From assembly GCF_036378875.1 (NCBI RefSeq), contig NZ_DASUVO010000131.1, positions 1 through 64,000 on the forward strand: a stretch of 64,000 bases of DNA, read 5' to 3'. The DNA comes from Actinophytocola sp036378875 (GTDB lineage Bacteria > Actinomycetota > Actinomycetes > Mycobacteriales > Pseudonocardiaceae). Of the stretch, positions 22,854 through 31,942 are shown piece by piece (position 1 is the first letter of the stretch; the number at the start of each line of letters is the position of its first letter). Position numbers and translations under genes: made by a program. The notes below the pieces were generated by a model that was not told where the DNA came from, searched no databases, and saw only the letters and a program-made list of their open reading frames with translations.

Positions 22854-24482
22854 GTGACTCTTGTAGGTACGACTGCCGGGCGGCGGGAATGGGTCGCGCT
22901 CGCCACCCTCGGGTTGCCGACCCTGCTCGTCGCCATGGACTTCTCCGTTCTGTACCTGGCTGTTCCGCATCTGAGCGCCGACATGGCGCCGAGCGGGACC
23001 GAGCAGCTGTGGATCGTGGACATCTACGGGTTCCTGATCGCGGGGTTCCTGGTCACGATGGGCACCCTCGGCGACCGGATCGGCCGGAAGAGACTGTTGC
23101 TCATCGGCGGGGCGGTGTTCGGCCTCGCCTCGGTGGCCGCGGCCTACTCCACCAGCCCGGAGACGCTCATCGCGAGCCGTGCGCTGCTCGGGGTCGCCGG
23201 CGCCGCGGTGATGCCGTCGACTCTGGCGTTGGCCAGCGGTCTGTTCCCCGACCCCAAGCGGCGCAGCCGGGCCATCGCGATCTACCTGAGTTGTTTCATG
23301 GGCGGACTGACGCTCGGACCGGTCGTCGGTGGTCTGATGCTGCACTACTTCTGGTGGGGCGCGGCGTTCCTCGTGGCCGTACCGGGGATCTTGCTCCTGC
23401 TGATGCTCGGCCCCTCGCTGCTTCCCGAGCAACGCTCGCCGGTCGCCGGCCGGCTCGACCCGGTCAGCGTCGCGCTGTCCCTCGCGGCGATCCTGCCGTT
23501 CGTGTACGGGCTCAAGGAGCTGGCGCGCGACGGCTGGTCGTTGCTTCCCGCCGCGGCGACCGTGTTCGGCGTCGCGGTGGGTCTGGTGTTCGTCCGCCGG
23601 CAGCGGGCCCTTGTCCACCCGCTGCTCGACCTGCGGTTGTTCGCCAACCGGACCTATCGTTCCGCGCTGGTCGTGATGTTCGTGGCCGGCGTGGTGGGCA
23701 CCGGGACCTACCTGGTGATCACGCTGTACCTGCAGAACGTCGCCGGCGTCTCGCCGCTCGTGGCCGGACTGCTGCTGGCGCCGCCCGCGATACTGATGAT
23801 CATCGGCAACATGGTCAGCCCGGCCATGGCCAACCACGTCCGCCCGGCCTATCTGATCGCGGGCGGGCTGTTCCTCGCCGGGCTGGGCTACCTCACGTTC
23901 ACGCTCACCACCGCGACCTCCGGGCCCACCATGATCTTCGTGGCGTTCTGCGTCGCCATGGTCGGCACCGGTCCGATGGCCGCGCTCGGCAACCACCTGG
24001 CCATGGGGTCCGCGCCGCAGGACAAGGCCGGCGCCGCGGCGTCGATCATGCAGACGGGCAACGAGTTGGGTCTCGGCCTCGGGGTCGCGGTGTTCGGCAC
24101 CCTGGCCACCGCCGTGTACCGGGGCAATGTGGAGAGTGCGCTCGGCTCGCTCCCGCCCGACGTGGCGGAAGCGGCCCGCGAGAGCATCGACGGCGCTGTC
24201 GCCGCGGCGGAGCGACTGCCCGCCGACGCGGGCGCCGAACTCCTCGCCACCGCTCGGGACGCGTTCACGTCCGGTGTGCACGCGGTGGGCGCCGTCAGTG
24301 CCGTCGCCTTCACCGGCCTGGCCGTACTCGCCGCGGTGGCACTCAAGCACGCGCGGAACGTGCACGGCGAGGAGCCGGCGCCGCCGCCGGAGCCCGATCC
24401 GCTCGACGAGATCGACGAGTTCGAACGGTGTTCCGAGACGCTGCCGTGGGGGCCGTACTGCTCGACGTACCGGCGGCGTTGA
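22854..24482 (+). CDS. DHA2-family MFS drug exporter (14 helices)
   Basis: A 542-residue MFS pump of the QacA/EmrB (DHA2) type with about 14 membrane helices. Motif A is G-D-R-I-G-R-K-R (about residue 75), motif C region G-P-V-V-G-G, and an extracytoplasmic loop rich in acidic residues and Ala lies between the last helices. The N-terminus R-R-E-W-V-A-L-A-T-L-G-L-P-T-L-L-V matches the MFS protein at 33.4-35.0 kb, so the two pumps are paralogues. GTG start. The likely role is product efflux and resistance. Confidence 0.9.
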   Translation: MTLVGTTAGRREWVALATLGLPTLLVAMDFSVLYLAVPHLSADMAPSGTEQLWIVDIYGFLIAGFLVTMGTLGDRIGRKRLLLIGGAVFGLASVAAAYSTSPETLIASRALLGVAGAAVMPSTLALASGLFPDPKRRSRAIAIYLSCFMGGLTLGPVVGGLMLHYFWWGAAFLVAVPGILLLLMLGPSLLPEQRSPVAGRLDPVSVALSLAAILPFVYGLKELARDGWSLLPAAATVFGVAVGLVFVRRQRALVHPLLDLRLFANRTYRSALVVMFVAGVVGTGTYLVITLYLQNVAGVSPLVAGLLLAPPAILMIIGNMVSPAMANHVRPAYLIAGGLFLAGLGYLTFTLTTATSGPTMIFVAFCVAMVGTGPMAALGNHLAMGSAPQDKAGAAASIMQTGNELGLGLGVAVFGTLATAVYRGNVESALGSLPPDVAEAARESIDGAVAAAERLPADAGAELLATARDAFTSGVHAVGAVSAVAFTGLAVLAAVALKHARNVHGEEPAPPPEPDPLDEIDEFERCSETLPWGPYCSTYRRR

Positions 24483-24578
24483 CGCGCACTCACGGAGATG
24501 TTCCGGTCATGCCCCGCCGGCAAGATGGTGGGGGTAAGCCGGGTTGCACTCGCCTCCTCAAGTCGATGGGAACGCCGA

Positions 24579-25538
24579 ATGCACGACAAGTACGGCCCAA
24601 GCCTGCTGCGCGCACGCCATGACCAGGTCCACGTGACCGACGAGGCGGTGGCGGAACTCTCCTCGTTCAAAGCCAAGCCGATCAACTTCAAGATCGGGTT
24701 CTGGGATCCGGAGAAGAACGGCGTCCGGTACCTCAAGGCGCTGATCTACAACTTCGCCGCAGGCCTGTCCGACGAGAACTGGAAACGGTTGCGGCGCATC
24801 AACAACCGCGGCGTCGGCGAGCCGATCACGATCACCTACGACGGCGAGCCGGTCTGCATGGACTACCTGCTGGCCGTGTTCGAGCTGGAGTTCATCGCGA
24901 ACCACGTCGAGCTGGACGGGGCGCGGGTACTGGAGATCGGCGCAGGGTACGGGCGCACGTGCCACACCATGCTGTCCAACCAGGACGTGCTGGAGTACCA
25001 CATCATCGACCTGCCGAACTCCCTCAAGCTGTCCGCGGGATACCTGCGTTCCGTGCTCGAGGAGGAGCAGTTCGCGAAGATCCGGTTCACGCCGATCGAC
25101 GAGATCGACGAGCGCTACGCGGACACCGAGTTCGACCTCAGTCTGAACATCAACTCGTTCGCCGAGATGAACGCGGAGACCGTCGACAACTACCTGGCGA
25201 TGATCGACGAGCGTAGCCGCTACTTCTACATCAGGGACCCGGTCGGGAAGTACCTGGACGGCAGCCTGGACGGCCACTCCGAAGGACGCGAGATCGTGGA
25301 GCTGGCGCTGAACACCGGCAAGCTGCGGGACGTGATCGACATCCACGACAACCGCGCGGTCGAGGCACACGCGCCGGCGTTCGTGGAGGCGTACCGGCCC
25401 GGTCCACAGTGGAGCTGTCTGGCCAACGCGTGGGCGCCGCCGTGGAGCTACTACTGGCAGGCGGTCTTCGGCAAGGAGGCTACGCAGCAGCTCGTCCTCG
25501 GCGAGCAGCTGCGGCTGGAGAACGAGATCCGTCCATGA
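24579..25538 (+). CDS. Putative sugar O-methyltransferase (NanM-like)
   Basis: A 319-residue SAM-dependent methyltransferase of the putative sugar O-methyltransferase family seen in glycosylated antibiotic clusters. SAM motif I is V-L-E-I-G-A-G-Y-G-R-T-C-H-T-M. An acidic motif near I-I-D-L-P-N-S-L follows, and S-L-N-I-N-S-F-A-E-M-N-A is the typical post-I segment. The start at 24579 is the best family-length match; an in-frame ATG at 24525 is possible. It overlaps the DegT aminotransferase by 4 nt (ATGA), so both probably act on one nucleotide sugar or glycoside, with this enzyme giving an O-methyl group. Confidence 0.8.
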   Translation: MHDKYGPSLLRARHDQVHVTDEAVAELSSFKAKPINFKIGFWDPEKNGVRYLKALIYNFAAGLSDENWKRLRRINNRGVGEPITITYDGEPVCMDYLLAVFELEFIANHVELDGARVLEIGAGYGRTCHTMLSNQDVLEYHIIDLPNSLKLSAGYLRSVLEEEQFAKIRFTPIDEIDERYADTEFDLSLNINSFAEMNAETVDNYLAMIDERSRYFYIRDPVGKYLDGSLDGHSEGREIVELALNTGKLRDVIDIHDNRAVEAHAPAFVEAYRPGPQWSCLANAWAPPWSYYWQAVFGKEATQQLVLGEQLRLENEIRP

Positions 25539-26647
25539 TCCCGCTGTTCAACGTCGCGATGTCGGAGCAGGCGGCCCTCGACCGGGTCGCCGGCGTCCTT
25601 TCCAGCAGAAGGCTGGAACATGGCCCGGTCGTCGCCGAGTTCGAAAGCGCTCTTGCCGGCGAGATCGGCAACCCGAGGCTGGTGGCGCTCAACAGCGGCT
25701 CCTCCGGTCTCCACCTGGCGCTCGATATCGCGACCCGCGGCACGCCGCCGGGTGAGGTGCTGTGCACCCCGCTGACCTTCGAGGGCACCAACTGGCCGGT
25801 GCTGGCCAACGGGCAGCGACTGCGCTGGGTGGACGTCGACCCCGCGACGTTGAACATGGATCCCGACGACCTGGCGAGGAAGATCACCCCGGAGACCCGG
25901 GCGATCCTTCTCGTGCACTGGGCCGGATATCCGGTGGACCTGCGTCGGATCCAGCATGTCGTGGCCGAGGCGGAACTCCGGTTCGGCATCCGGCCGGTGG
26001 TCATCGAGGACTGCGCACAGGCCTGGGGCGCGACGTACCGCGGTGCGCGGCTCGGCAACCACGGCAACCTCTGTGTGTTCAGCTTCGGCGCGTTGAAGAC
26101 GCTCACTTGCGGCAGCGGCGGCCTGCTCGTGCTGCCGGACGACGAGCTGTACGAGCGGGCCAGATCCCGCCGCTTCTACGGCATCAACCGCAACTCGGCC
26201 CGCGCCCACGGCGACTACGACGTGTCCGAGTGGGGCTTCCGCTTCTACCTCAACGACATCGGGGCCGCGATCGGGCTCGCCAACCTCGGCTCGGTGGCGG
26301 AGTTGTCGGCACGCCACCGGGAGAACGCCTCCTACTACGACAAGGAGCTCGCCGGGCTCGACGGGCTCGAGCTGACCGAGCGGGCCGACGACCGGGAACC
26401 CTCGTTCTGGGTGTATCCGGTCAAAGTGGACGACCGCGAGTCGTTCATGCGCAGGCTCGCCGACGCGGGCATCGCGACGAGCCTCATCTCGCGGCGTAAC
26501 GACGCGCACAGCTGCGTCGCCGGGTCCAGCACGCCCCTGCCCGGCCTGGACAGCGTCTACGACCGGGTCGTGTACCTCCCGGTCGGCTGGTGGTTGTCCG
26601 AACAGGACCGCGAACACATCGTGGACACGATAAGGGTGGGTTGGTAA
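25535..26647 (+). CDS. DegT/DnrJ/EryC1-family sugar aminotransferase
   Basis: A 370-residue PLP aminotransferase of the sugar (DegT) family. Visible: N-S-G-S-S-G-L-H-L-A-L, then V-I-E-D-C-A-Q-A-W-G-A (PLP ring-stacking and Asp), the Schiff-base lysine in F-S-F-G-A-L-K-T-L-T-C-G-S-G-G, and N-D-I-G-A-A-I-G-L-A-N-L. It transfers an amino group to a keto sugar. With the dehydrogenase and UXS-like enzyme at 39-41 kb the substrate is plausibly a UDP-4-ketopentose, giving an aminopentose as in calicheamicin (CalS13) or C-1027/maduropeptin sugars. The ATG at 25535 is embedded in the previous stop. Confidence 0.88.
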   Translation: MIPLFNVAMSEQAALDRVAGVLSSRRLEHGPVVAEFESALAGEIGNPRLVALNSGSSGLHLALDIATRGTPPGEVLCTPLTFEGTNWPVLANGQRLRWVDVDPATLNMDPDDLARKITPETRAILLVHWAGYPVDLRRIQHVVAEAELRFGIRPVVIEDCAQAWGATYRGARLGNHGNLCVFSFGALKTLTCGSGGLLVLPDDELYERARSRRFYGINRNSARAHGDYDVSEWGFRFYLNDIGAAIGLANLGSVAELSARHRENASYYDKELAGLDGLELTERADDREPSFWVYPVKVDDRESFMRRLADAGIATSLISRRNDAHSCVAGSSTPLPGLDSVYDRVVYLPVGWWLSEQDREHIVDTIRVGW

Positions 26648-26678
26648 CCCCGTCCCACTTGTTGTTTTCGAAACCAAT

Positions 26679-26712
26679 GGTCGCCGGCGGTCCGAACAGA
26701 CCACCGGCGACC
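26679..26712. terminator. Hairpin between converging genes
   Basis: A 9-bp GGTCGCCGG/CCGGCGACC stem extended by 3 bp beyond a mismatch (26679-26691 with 26700-26712) lies between the converging aminotransferase and radical SAM genes. It is followed by TTTCGT on the plus strand. Confidence 0.7.
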
Positions 26713-26723
26713 GTTTCGTGCTG

Positions 26724-28664
26724 TCAGCAACCGTCCTGGGACGGGGTCCGCACGATCTCGTCCCTCGGCGTGCCCATGTAGTGCACCACGATCTCGTGGT
26801 TGGTGGAGGTCACCGCCGACTCGGCTCCCTTGCGGTAGTACAGGTCGACCGTGCAGTCGGTCTGCGACAGGTCGGGGTCCTGACCGGCCTTCAACCCGGC
26901 GACGATCCTCGGGACGTCGTAGGCGAGCGGCACGTCCCGCAGGAGGTAGTAGGACTCCTTGAACTCCTCGACCACCTCGTCGCCCGGCAGGTCCCCCTCC
27001 GGCCGGTAGACCGGCCGGGTGAGCAGGTCGTACCGGAACACCTCGGCGAGCAGCGGCGCCATGTCGGCCGGGAGCAACGGGTGGATCGACTCCGTCCACC
27101 ACCGGTTGAGCAGGCGCTCGGCGTCCGGCTCGGTGAACAGGAACTTGATGGCCTCACCAAGGCCGTTGGTGCCCAGCTCGCTCTGCCAGCCACGCAGCAG
27201 CTCCGCCGCAGGGTCCGCGGCGGCGGCGACCCAGTCGTGGAGGTTGCGCAGCGCCTGGGACTGGGACACGCCAGCCAGCCTGCGGAGGGCGACCCAACTG
27301 TGCCGCAGAATGGAGTTCTCGGCGACGACCCGCGCCCAGAAGATGAACCGCTGCATCTCCTGGTTCTCCTCGAAGGACATGGTGTCGTGCGCGAGGATGT
27401 ACTCGAAGTCGTCGGTGTCACCTCGGACGGTCTTGAGACCGAAGAGGCTCTTGCGCTCCGCGTAGTTGGTGTTCGGCAGCAACAGCATCGGGTAGACGGC
27501 GATGCGCGACATGCGCGCGGCCAGCCGGTCGTAGCCCTCCATGAAGGACTCGACGGTCTCACCGGGGGCGCCCCAGATCAGCTCCGCGTAGCAGTCCAGA
27601 CCCTCCTCCGCGAGCCAGGTCGTCAGGTCCTCCCAGTCGTTGACCTTCATGTTGCGCCGTCGCATGCCTTCGAGCGCGTCGTCGCTGAGCGACTGCAGCG
27701 CCAGCGTGAACGAGCTCTTCATACCGGCGTCCTTCATGGTCTGGACGATGCGGTAGAAGTTCTTCGACTTGTTCTTCGCCCACGAGGTCTCCAGCGCGCG
27801 GGGGAAGCCGAACCTGTCCCTGGTCTCGATCAGCGCCTCGACGAAGTCGTAGTCGCCGGGGAGCAGGCCGAAGTTGGCGTCGCAGGCGACCACCGTGTGT
27901 ACCTCGAGCTTGCCGAAGACCTCGAGCTCCTCTCGCAACCGCTCGAGGGAGAACGCCCTGACCTTCTGCCCGGTCGCACCGCCCCAGTAGCAGAACGAAC
28001 ACTTGTAGGGGCAGCCCCGGTTGGTCTCCATCAGGGCCACGTCGTAGCGGAACTTCCCGTCCTCGTCGACGAGGTCGAGCGCGCCGGTGAGGACCGGGGA
28101 GGGGATCGTGTCCAGGTCCGCGATCCGGTCGCGATCGGGGTTGTCGATCACCTGACCGTCGGCGCCCTGATAGGAGAGACCGGCGATGGCACCGAGGTCG
28201 TGCTTGCTCGCACCGTCCAGGTAGGCGAGGAGGAGCTCGGAGAAGGTCAGCTCCCCCTCGCCGTTGATCACGACGTCGACGTCGGGGTACATCCGGAACA
28301 CACGGGCCGACTGGTTGGACACGTGGTTGCCGCCGAACACCACCAGGCCGTTCGGGTTGAGCTGCTTGAAGGTCTCCGCGAGTGCGCCGAACGAGTTGTA
28401 GTTCCAGCCCAGCACGGAGAAAGCGAGGATGTCCGGCACACCGGTGGTGAACATCGAGTTCGCGATGAAGGTGTTGGTCGTGGCGCCCCGGAAGTTCTTG
28501 ATCTGGATGTCCATCGCACCCTTGATCCGGCTGTCTGCCATGGCCGTCGACTTGAGATATCCGGATGCCAGCGGCATCGACTCCAGGGGCATGTCCCAGA
28601 CACCCTGCTGCACCAGATATACCGATGTTTTGGCGGGGATTTCCGCTCCCCGATCGCTTGGCAC
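26724..28664 (-). CDS. B12-binding-type radical SAM enzyme
   Basis: A 646-residue protein. Residues 1-150 form the cobalamin-binding-like domain (V-Y-L-V-Q-Q-G-V-W-D-M-P-L-E-S-M-P-L-A-S-G-Y-L-K, V-F-G-G-N-H-V-S, N-G-E-G-E-L-T-F). No classical D-x-H-x-x-G is present, as in several class B members. The radical SAM cluster motif is C218-x3-C222-x2-C225 (C-P-Y-K-C-S-F-C-Y-W-G), followed by a glycine-rich G-A-P-G-E-T-V-E-S-F and a long C-terminal domain. The start is GTG at 28664 with AAGGAG upstream. Homologues methylate unactivated carbons or rearrange backbones in natural products, KedN5 of kedarcidin being an enediyne example. It is followed upstream by a class I methyltransferase on the same strand. 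Confidence 0.88.
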   Translation of the reverse strand: MPSDRGAEIPAKTSVYLVQQGVWDMPLESMPLASGYLKSTAMADSRIKGAMDIQIKNFRGATTNTFIANSMFTTGVPDILAFSVLGWNYNSFGALAETFKQLNPNGLVVFGGNHVSNQSARVFRMYPDVDVVINGEGELTFSELLLAYLDGASKHDLGAIAGLSYQGADGQVIDNPDRDRIADLDTIPSPVLTGALDLVDEDGKFRYDVALMETNRGCPYKCSFCYWGGATGQKVRAFSLERLREELEVFGKLEVHTVVACDANFGLLPGDYDFVEALIETRDRFGFPRALETSWAKNKSKNFYRIVQTMKDAGMKSSFTLALQSLSDDALEGMRRRNMKVNDWEDLTTWLAEEGLDCYAELIWGAPGETVESFMEGYDRLAARMSRIAVYPMLLLPNTNYAERKSLFGLKTVRGDTDDFEYILAHDTMSFEENQEMQRFIFWARVVAENSILRHSWVALRRLAGVSQSQALRNLHDWVAAAADPAAELLRGWQSELGTNGLGEAIKFLFTEPDAERLLNRWWTESIHPLLPADMAPLLAEVFRYDLLTRPVYRPEGDLPGDEVVEEFKESYYLLRDVPLAYDVPRIVAGLKAGQDPDLSQTDCTVDLYYRKGAESAVTSTNHEIVVHYMGTPRDEIVRTPSQDGC

Positions 28665-28717
28665 GGACTTTCTCCTTGCTCCCTTGTGAAGCCGGTGTCG
28701 AGGACTGGATGGCGACG

Positions 28718-29455
28718 TCAGCAGCGGATGGCGAAGCCGGTGATGTAGCGGGTGTTGGAGCGGTAGAGGATCTCCTCCGACAGGTCGCTCAGGATCTCGT
28801 CGACCTGGTTGTTGTAGAGGACCTCCGACCGGAACGACCCCCAGTTGACGCGGCCGTTGGTGACCTTCAACGCGATGGCGTTCGCCAGGAAGAGCACGGC
28901 GCGGCCGAGGTGGCGCAGGGAACCGTGCACGTTGCGCTGGTACTCGTGGTAGTTGTCCATCGTCCACACGTTCCCGATGAGCACGCCACCTGGCTTGACG
29001 AACGTCCTGAGCCGGTCGATGACCTCGCGCACGCGGCCAAGGTGGTGGATGGCGCCGACACAGATGACGACGTCCGCCTTTTCGAGCTCCAGGTCGGCCC
29101 AGAAGTCGCCGTTGACCAGGCGCAGGCGAGGGTCGTTCACCCGGCGCTTGGCGATCTCGAGTGCCTTGGCGGAGACGTCCACCCCGACGATCTCGGGTGC
29201 CGGCGTGTACTTCGCCACGGCCCTCAGGTAGTCACCCGGGCCGCAGCCGAACTCGATGGTGCGCTGCGCGTCCTGGGCGTACTTCTCGATCAGCTCGACG
29301 ATGCGTCGTTCGTTGTCCTCGATCTCGGGACCGCCGAGCGTGGACCTGTTGTAGCGGGTGGGGTCCCAGGCGCGGCGGGCGAAGTACTCGCGTCCCCTGG
29401 GCCGTTGGCCCTTGACCAGTTGGCGGCCGATACCGAACAACACCTCTGCAAGCAT
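28718..29455 (-). CDS. Class I SAM-dependent methyltransferase
   Basis: A 245-residue Rossmann methyltransferase: motif I is I-E-F-G-C-G-P-G-D-Y-L, then V-G-V-D-V-S-A-K-A-L-E-I-A, V-I-C-V-G-A-I-H-H-L and L-R-T-F-V-K-P-G-G-V-L-I-G-N-V. The acceptor cannot be told from the sequence. The ATG at 29455 has GGAGGG 4-5 nt upstream. It is transcribed ahead of the radical SAM gene (53 nt apart), and divergently from a glycosyltransferase. O- or N-methylation of the sugar or an aromatic unit is the simplest guess. Confidence 0.85.
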   Translation of the reverse strand: MLAEVLFGIGRQLVKGQRPRGREYFARRAWDPTRYNRSTLGGPEIEDNERRIVELIEKYAQDAQRTIEFGCGPGDYLRAVAKYTPAPEIVGVDVSAKALEIAKRRVNDPRLRLVNGDFWADLELEKADVVICVGAIHHLGRVREVIDRLRTFVKPGGVLIGNVWTMDNYHEYQRNVHGSLRHLGRAVLFLANAIALKVTNGRVNWGSFRSEVLYNNQVDEILSDLSEEILYRSNTRYITGFAIRC

Positions 29456-29718
29456 GTGCCCTCCAGTGCTTTCGAATTGGACCTGAGTCAAATGGGCGCG
29501 GCGGCGGCCGGCGGTGCCATGACCCGCGATTTGCCCGACCAACGCATCGTCACATCGGCGCGAACGGCCGGGCATCTTCCACGGTGCGCGCTCGGGGACG
29601 AATCGGGGCGACCTGGACCGGGACCCGAATCGCACGCACAGAGTTGTGGGCGGGGACAACGGAAAATAGCCTGTGAAAACCCGGTGTGCTCAGGAAACAA
29701 AACGTTCGAGGAGAATTC

Positions 29719-31125
29719 ATGCGAATCCTGTTCACCTGCTATCCCGCGAATGTGCACGTTTATCCGTTGACACCGGTCGCGACCGCGCTGCAGCACGCCG
29801 GGCACGAGGTGCTCGTCGCCTTCCACGACCACCCGGGCATCCGCGGCTCCATCGAGCGCGTCGGCCTCACCCCGGTCCCCCTCGGCGACTCGAACGAGCA
29901 CGACCCCCGGTTCCGCAAGGACGCGGCGCAGCTCCGCAGCGCCGAGGAGGTCCTCGCCTACGCCGAGGCGATGAACCTGTCCGACAAGGACCTCGAGCAC
30001 TGGATCCCCTACTTCCAGCAGGTCAGCTGCGGGATGTCCGACTACGGCCGGGCCGACCTGCCCTACGCGACGGACCTGATCAACTTCGCCCGGTCCTGGA
30101 AGCCGGACCTGGTGATCTGGGACCCGGTGTTCGGGCCGGCGGGAGCGGTCGCGGCCAGGGTCGCCGGGGCCGCGCACGCTCGCTTCCTCGGTCCCTGCCT
30201 TGACTGGCCGTCCTACTTCCACCGCAAGCTCGAGGCGGCCAGGCCGGCCATCCGCGCCGCGGGGCTGGCGGACAACCCGATGACCGACCTGATCCGGCCG
30301 CTGGCCGACAAGTACGGCGTCTGGGTCGACGAGGAGCTGCTGTTCGGGCAGTGGACGATCGACCCGCTGCCGGAAGGCATCCGGATGCCCACCACGCAGC
30401 CGAAGGTCGCGGTCCGCTGGGTGCCCTACGCCTACCCGGAGCCGCTGCCGGACTGGCTGGTCCAGAAGCCGGAGAAGCCGCGCGTGACGCTGTCGCTCGG
30501 TGAGTCGCTGCGCCGGTTCGTCGACGGCGACTGGGGCCGTACGCCCAAGATCTTCGAGGCCGTGGCGGACATGGAGCTCGAGCTCGTCGCGACCGTGAAC
30601 GACTACCAGCTCAAGGGCATCGACCGCATCCCGCCGAACGTGCGCGTCATCGACTGGGTGCCGATCAACCGGCTGCTGCCCACCAGCTCGCTGCACATCC
30701 ACCACGGTGGCAACGGCACCTGCCTGGCCGCGGTGGCGAACAAGGTGCCGCACATCGTCACCGACACCGACGAGTCGATGCTGATGGAGTCGCTCCCGTC
30801 GGACGAGTCCTCGGAGTTCGTGGTGAAGTCCGGCACCGACTTCGGCGTCGTCGAGGACGAGGAGCCGGAGAGCACGTTCAAGATCCCCGCCAAGCACGTG
30901 ATGGGCCCGATCTGGGCCGAGCACGTCACCAAGTACGGCGCCGGTATCCGACTGAACTACCAGAAGGAATCGGTCGAGGAGATCCGCACACAGATCGAGC
31001 GCGTGCTCACCGAGAAGTCGTTCAAGAAGGGCGCCCAGGCGCTTTACGACAACTGGATCGGGACGCCGACGCCCAGCCAGATCGTCCCCAACATCGAACA
31101 GTTGACGGCCGAACACAAGCCATGA
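29719..31125 (+). CDS. GT1-family (MGT/UGT-like) glycosyltransferase
   Basis: A 468-residue GT-B glycosyltransferase. The N-terminus M-R-I-L-F-T-C-Y-P-A-N-V-H-V-Y-P-L-T-P and the donor-binding H-H-G-G-N-G-T-C-L-A-A-V near residue 330 are typical of macrolide/enediyne GT1 enzymes (CalG, EryCIII type). There is a long insert after this motif, D-T-D-E-S-M-L-M-E-S-L-P. CGAGGAG precedes the ATG. It probably transfers the deoxy or amino sugar made by the neighbouring genes to the aglycone. A perfect hairpin ends the transcript. Confidence 0.87.
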   Translation: MRILFTCYPANVHVYPLTPVATALQHAGHEVLVAFHDHPGIRGSIERVGLTPVPLGDSNEHDPRFRKDAAQLRSAEEVLAYAEAMNLSDKDLEHWIPYFQQVSCGMSDYGRADLPYATDLINFARSWKPDLVIWDPVFGPAGAVAARVAGAAHARFLGPCLDWPSYFHRKLEAARPAIRAAGLADNPMTDLIRPLADKYGVWVDEELLFGQWTIDPLPEGIRMPTTQPKVAVRWVPYAYPEPLPDWLVQKPEKPRVTLSLGESLRRFVDGDWGRTPKIFEAVADMELELVATVNDYQLKGIDRIPPNVRVIDWVPINRLLPTSSLHIHHGGNGTCLAAVANKVPHIVTDTDESMLMESLPSDESSEFVVKSGTDFGVVEDEEPESTFKIPAKHVMGPIWAEHVTKYGAGIRLNYQKESVEEIRTQIERVLTEKSFKKGAQALYDNWIGTPTPSQIVPNIEQLTAEHKP

Positions 31126-31142
31126 CACCAGGCTATGACAAG

Positions 31143-31179
31143 AATGCCGCGGCCACCGGATATCGGTGGCCGCGGCATT
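31143..31179. terminator. Strong bidirectional terminator
   Basis: A perfect 16-bp stem (31143-31158 with 31164-31179), 5-nt loop, followed by TTTGTC. It lies between the converging glycosyltransferase and reductase genes. Confidence 0.88.
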
Positions 31180-31192
31180 TTGTCACCGGTCG

Positions 31193-31780
31193 TCACTTGC
31201 GTATCGGAAAACAGAGGTGGGTCACCCGCTCGCCGACGAACACCCGGGGGTTCTCCAGCATCCGCAGCGCGCCGCCCTCGTGGAAGAACCGCTTTCCGTG
31301 GCCGAACAGCACCGGCACGAGCTCGAGGTGCACCTCGTCGGCGAGGCCGGCCTCGATGACCTGGGTGCCGATGTCGCCGGCGCTCACCGAGACGTGTCCG
31401 TCGCCGGCGAACTCCCTGGCCTGCGCGATCGCGTTCTCGACCCCGTCGGTGACGAAGGTGAACGCCGCGTCCGGGTAAGGCCAGTCTGCGGGCGGCTCGT
31501 GGGTCACCACGTACAGGTGCTCGCCACCGGGCACCTCGCCGTTCCACCCGTTGGCGTGGTCGAACGAGTTTCTGCCGACCACAATGGCGCGTACGGGCAG
31601 GAACTCCGCGCGGATGTATTCGGCGCTGGCGTGGGCGACCCGAAGCCCCGCATAGTCGCCGTCGTCCGTCACGGCGACGTCACCGCTACCCATCCAGTCG
31701 AACATCGGGCCGATTCCGTCATTCTCGTCCGCGATGAACCCGTCAACCGAGACCGTCGCGTTCACAATTACTTTGGCCAT
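31193..31780 (-). CDS. RibD C-terminal/dihydrofolate-reductase-like protein
   Basis: A 195-residue protein of the RibD-C/DHFR-fold family. The N-terminus K-V-I-V-N-A-T-V-S-V-D-G-F-I-A is diagnostic, as are I-V-V-G-R-N-S-F-D (NADPH site), L-Y-V-V-T-H-E and V-S-A-G-D-I-G-T-Q-V-I-E-A-G-L-A-D-E (late glycine loop). Actinomycete genomes hold many of these reductases of unknown substrate. It stands alone on the minus strand, closed by a shared terminator. There is no specific link to the biosynthetic genes. Confidence 0.85.
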   Translation of the reverse strand: MAKVIVNATVSVDGFIADENDGIGPMFDWMGSGDVAVTDDGDYAGLRVAHASAEYIRAEFLPVRAIVVGRNSFDHANGWNGEVPGGEHLYVVTHEPPADWPYPDAAFTFVTDGVENAIAQAREFAGDGHVSVSAGDIGTQVIEAGLADEVHLELVPVLFGHGKRFFHEGGALRMLENPRVFVGERVTHLCFPIRK

Positions 31781-31942
31781 GACTTGACTAGCAGCTCCCA
31801 TGCAGTTTCGGAAAAGTTTCCCCGCGAGGCTAACAGACCAGGCGGCAGAGCGCCAGCACATGGCACACGGAATGTCAAGCAGGTAAGTGGAAATGCCGAA
31901 CTGGCCGGTGCGGTCACGACCGCCCGGCCAGTTCGGCATCAG

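Noticed and set aside
22773..24365. Long minus-strand open frame opposite the first DHA2 pump
   Set aside because: It is antisense to a clear MFS gene and encodes a low-complexity Arg/Gln/Glu/His-rich protein.
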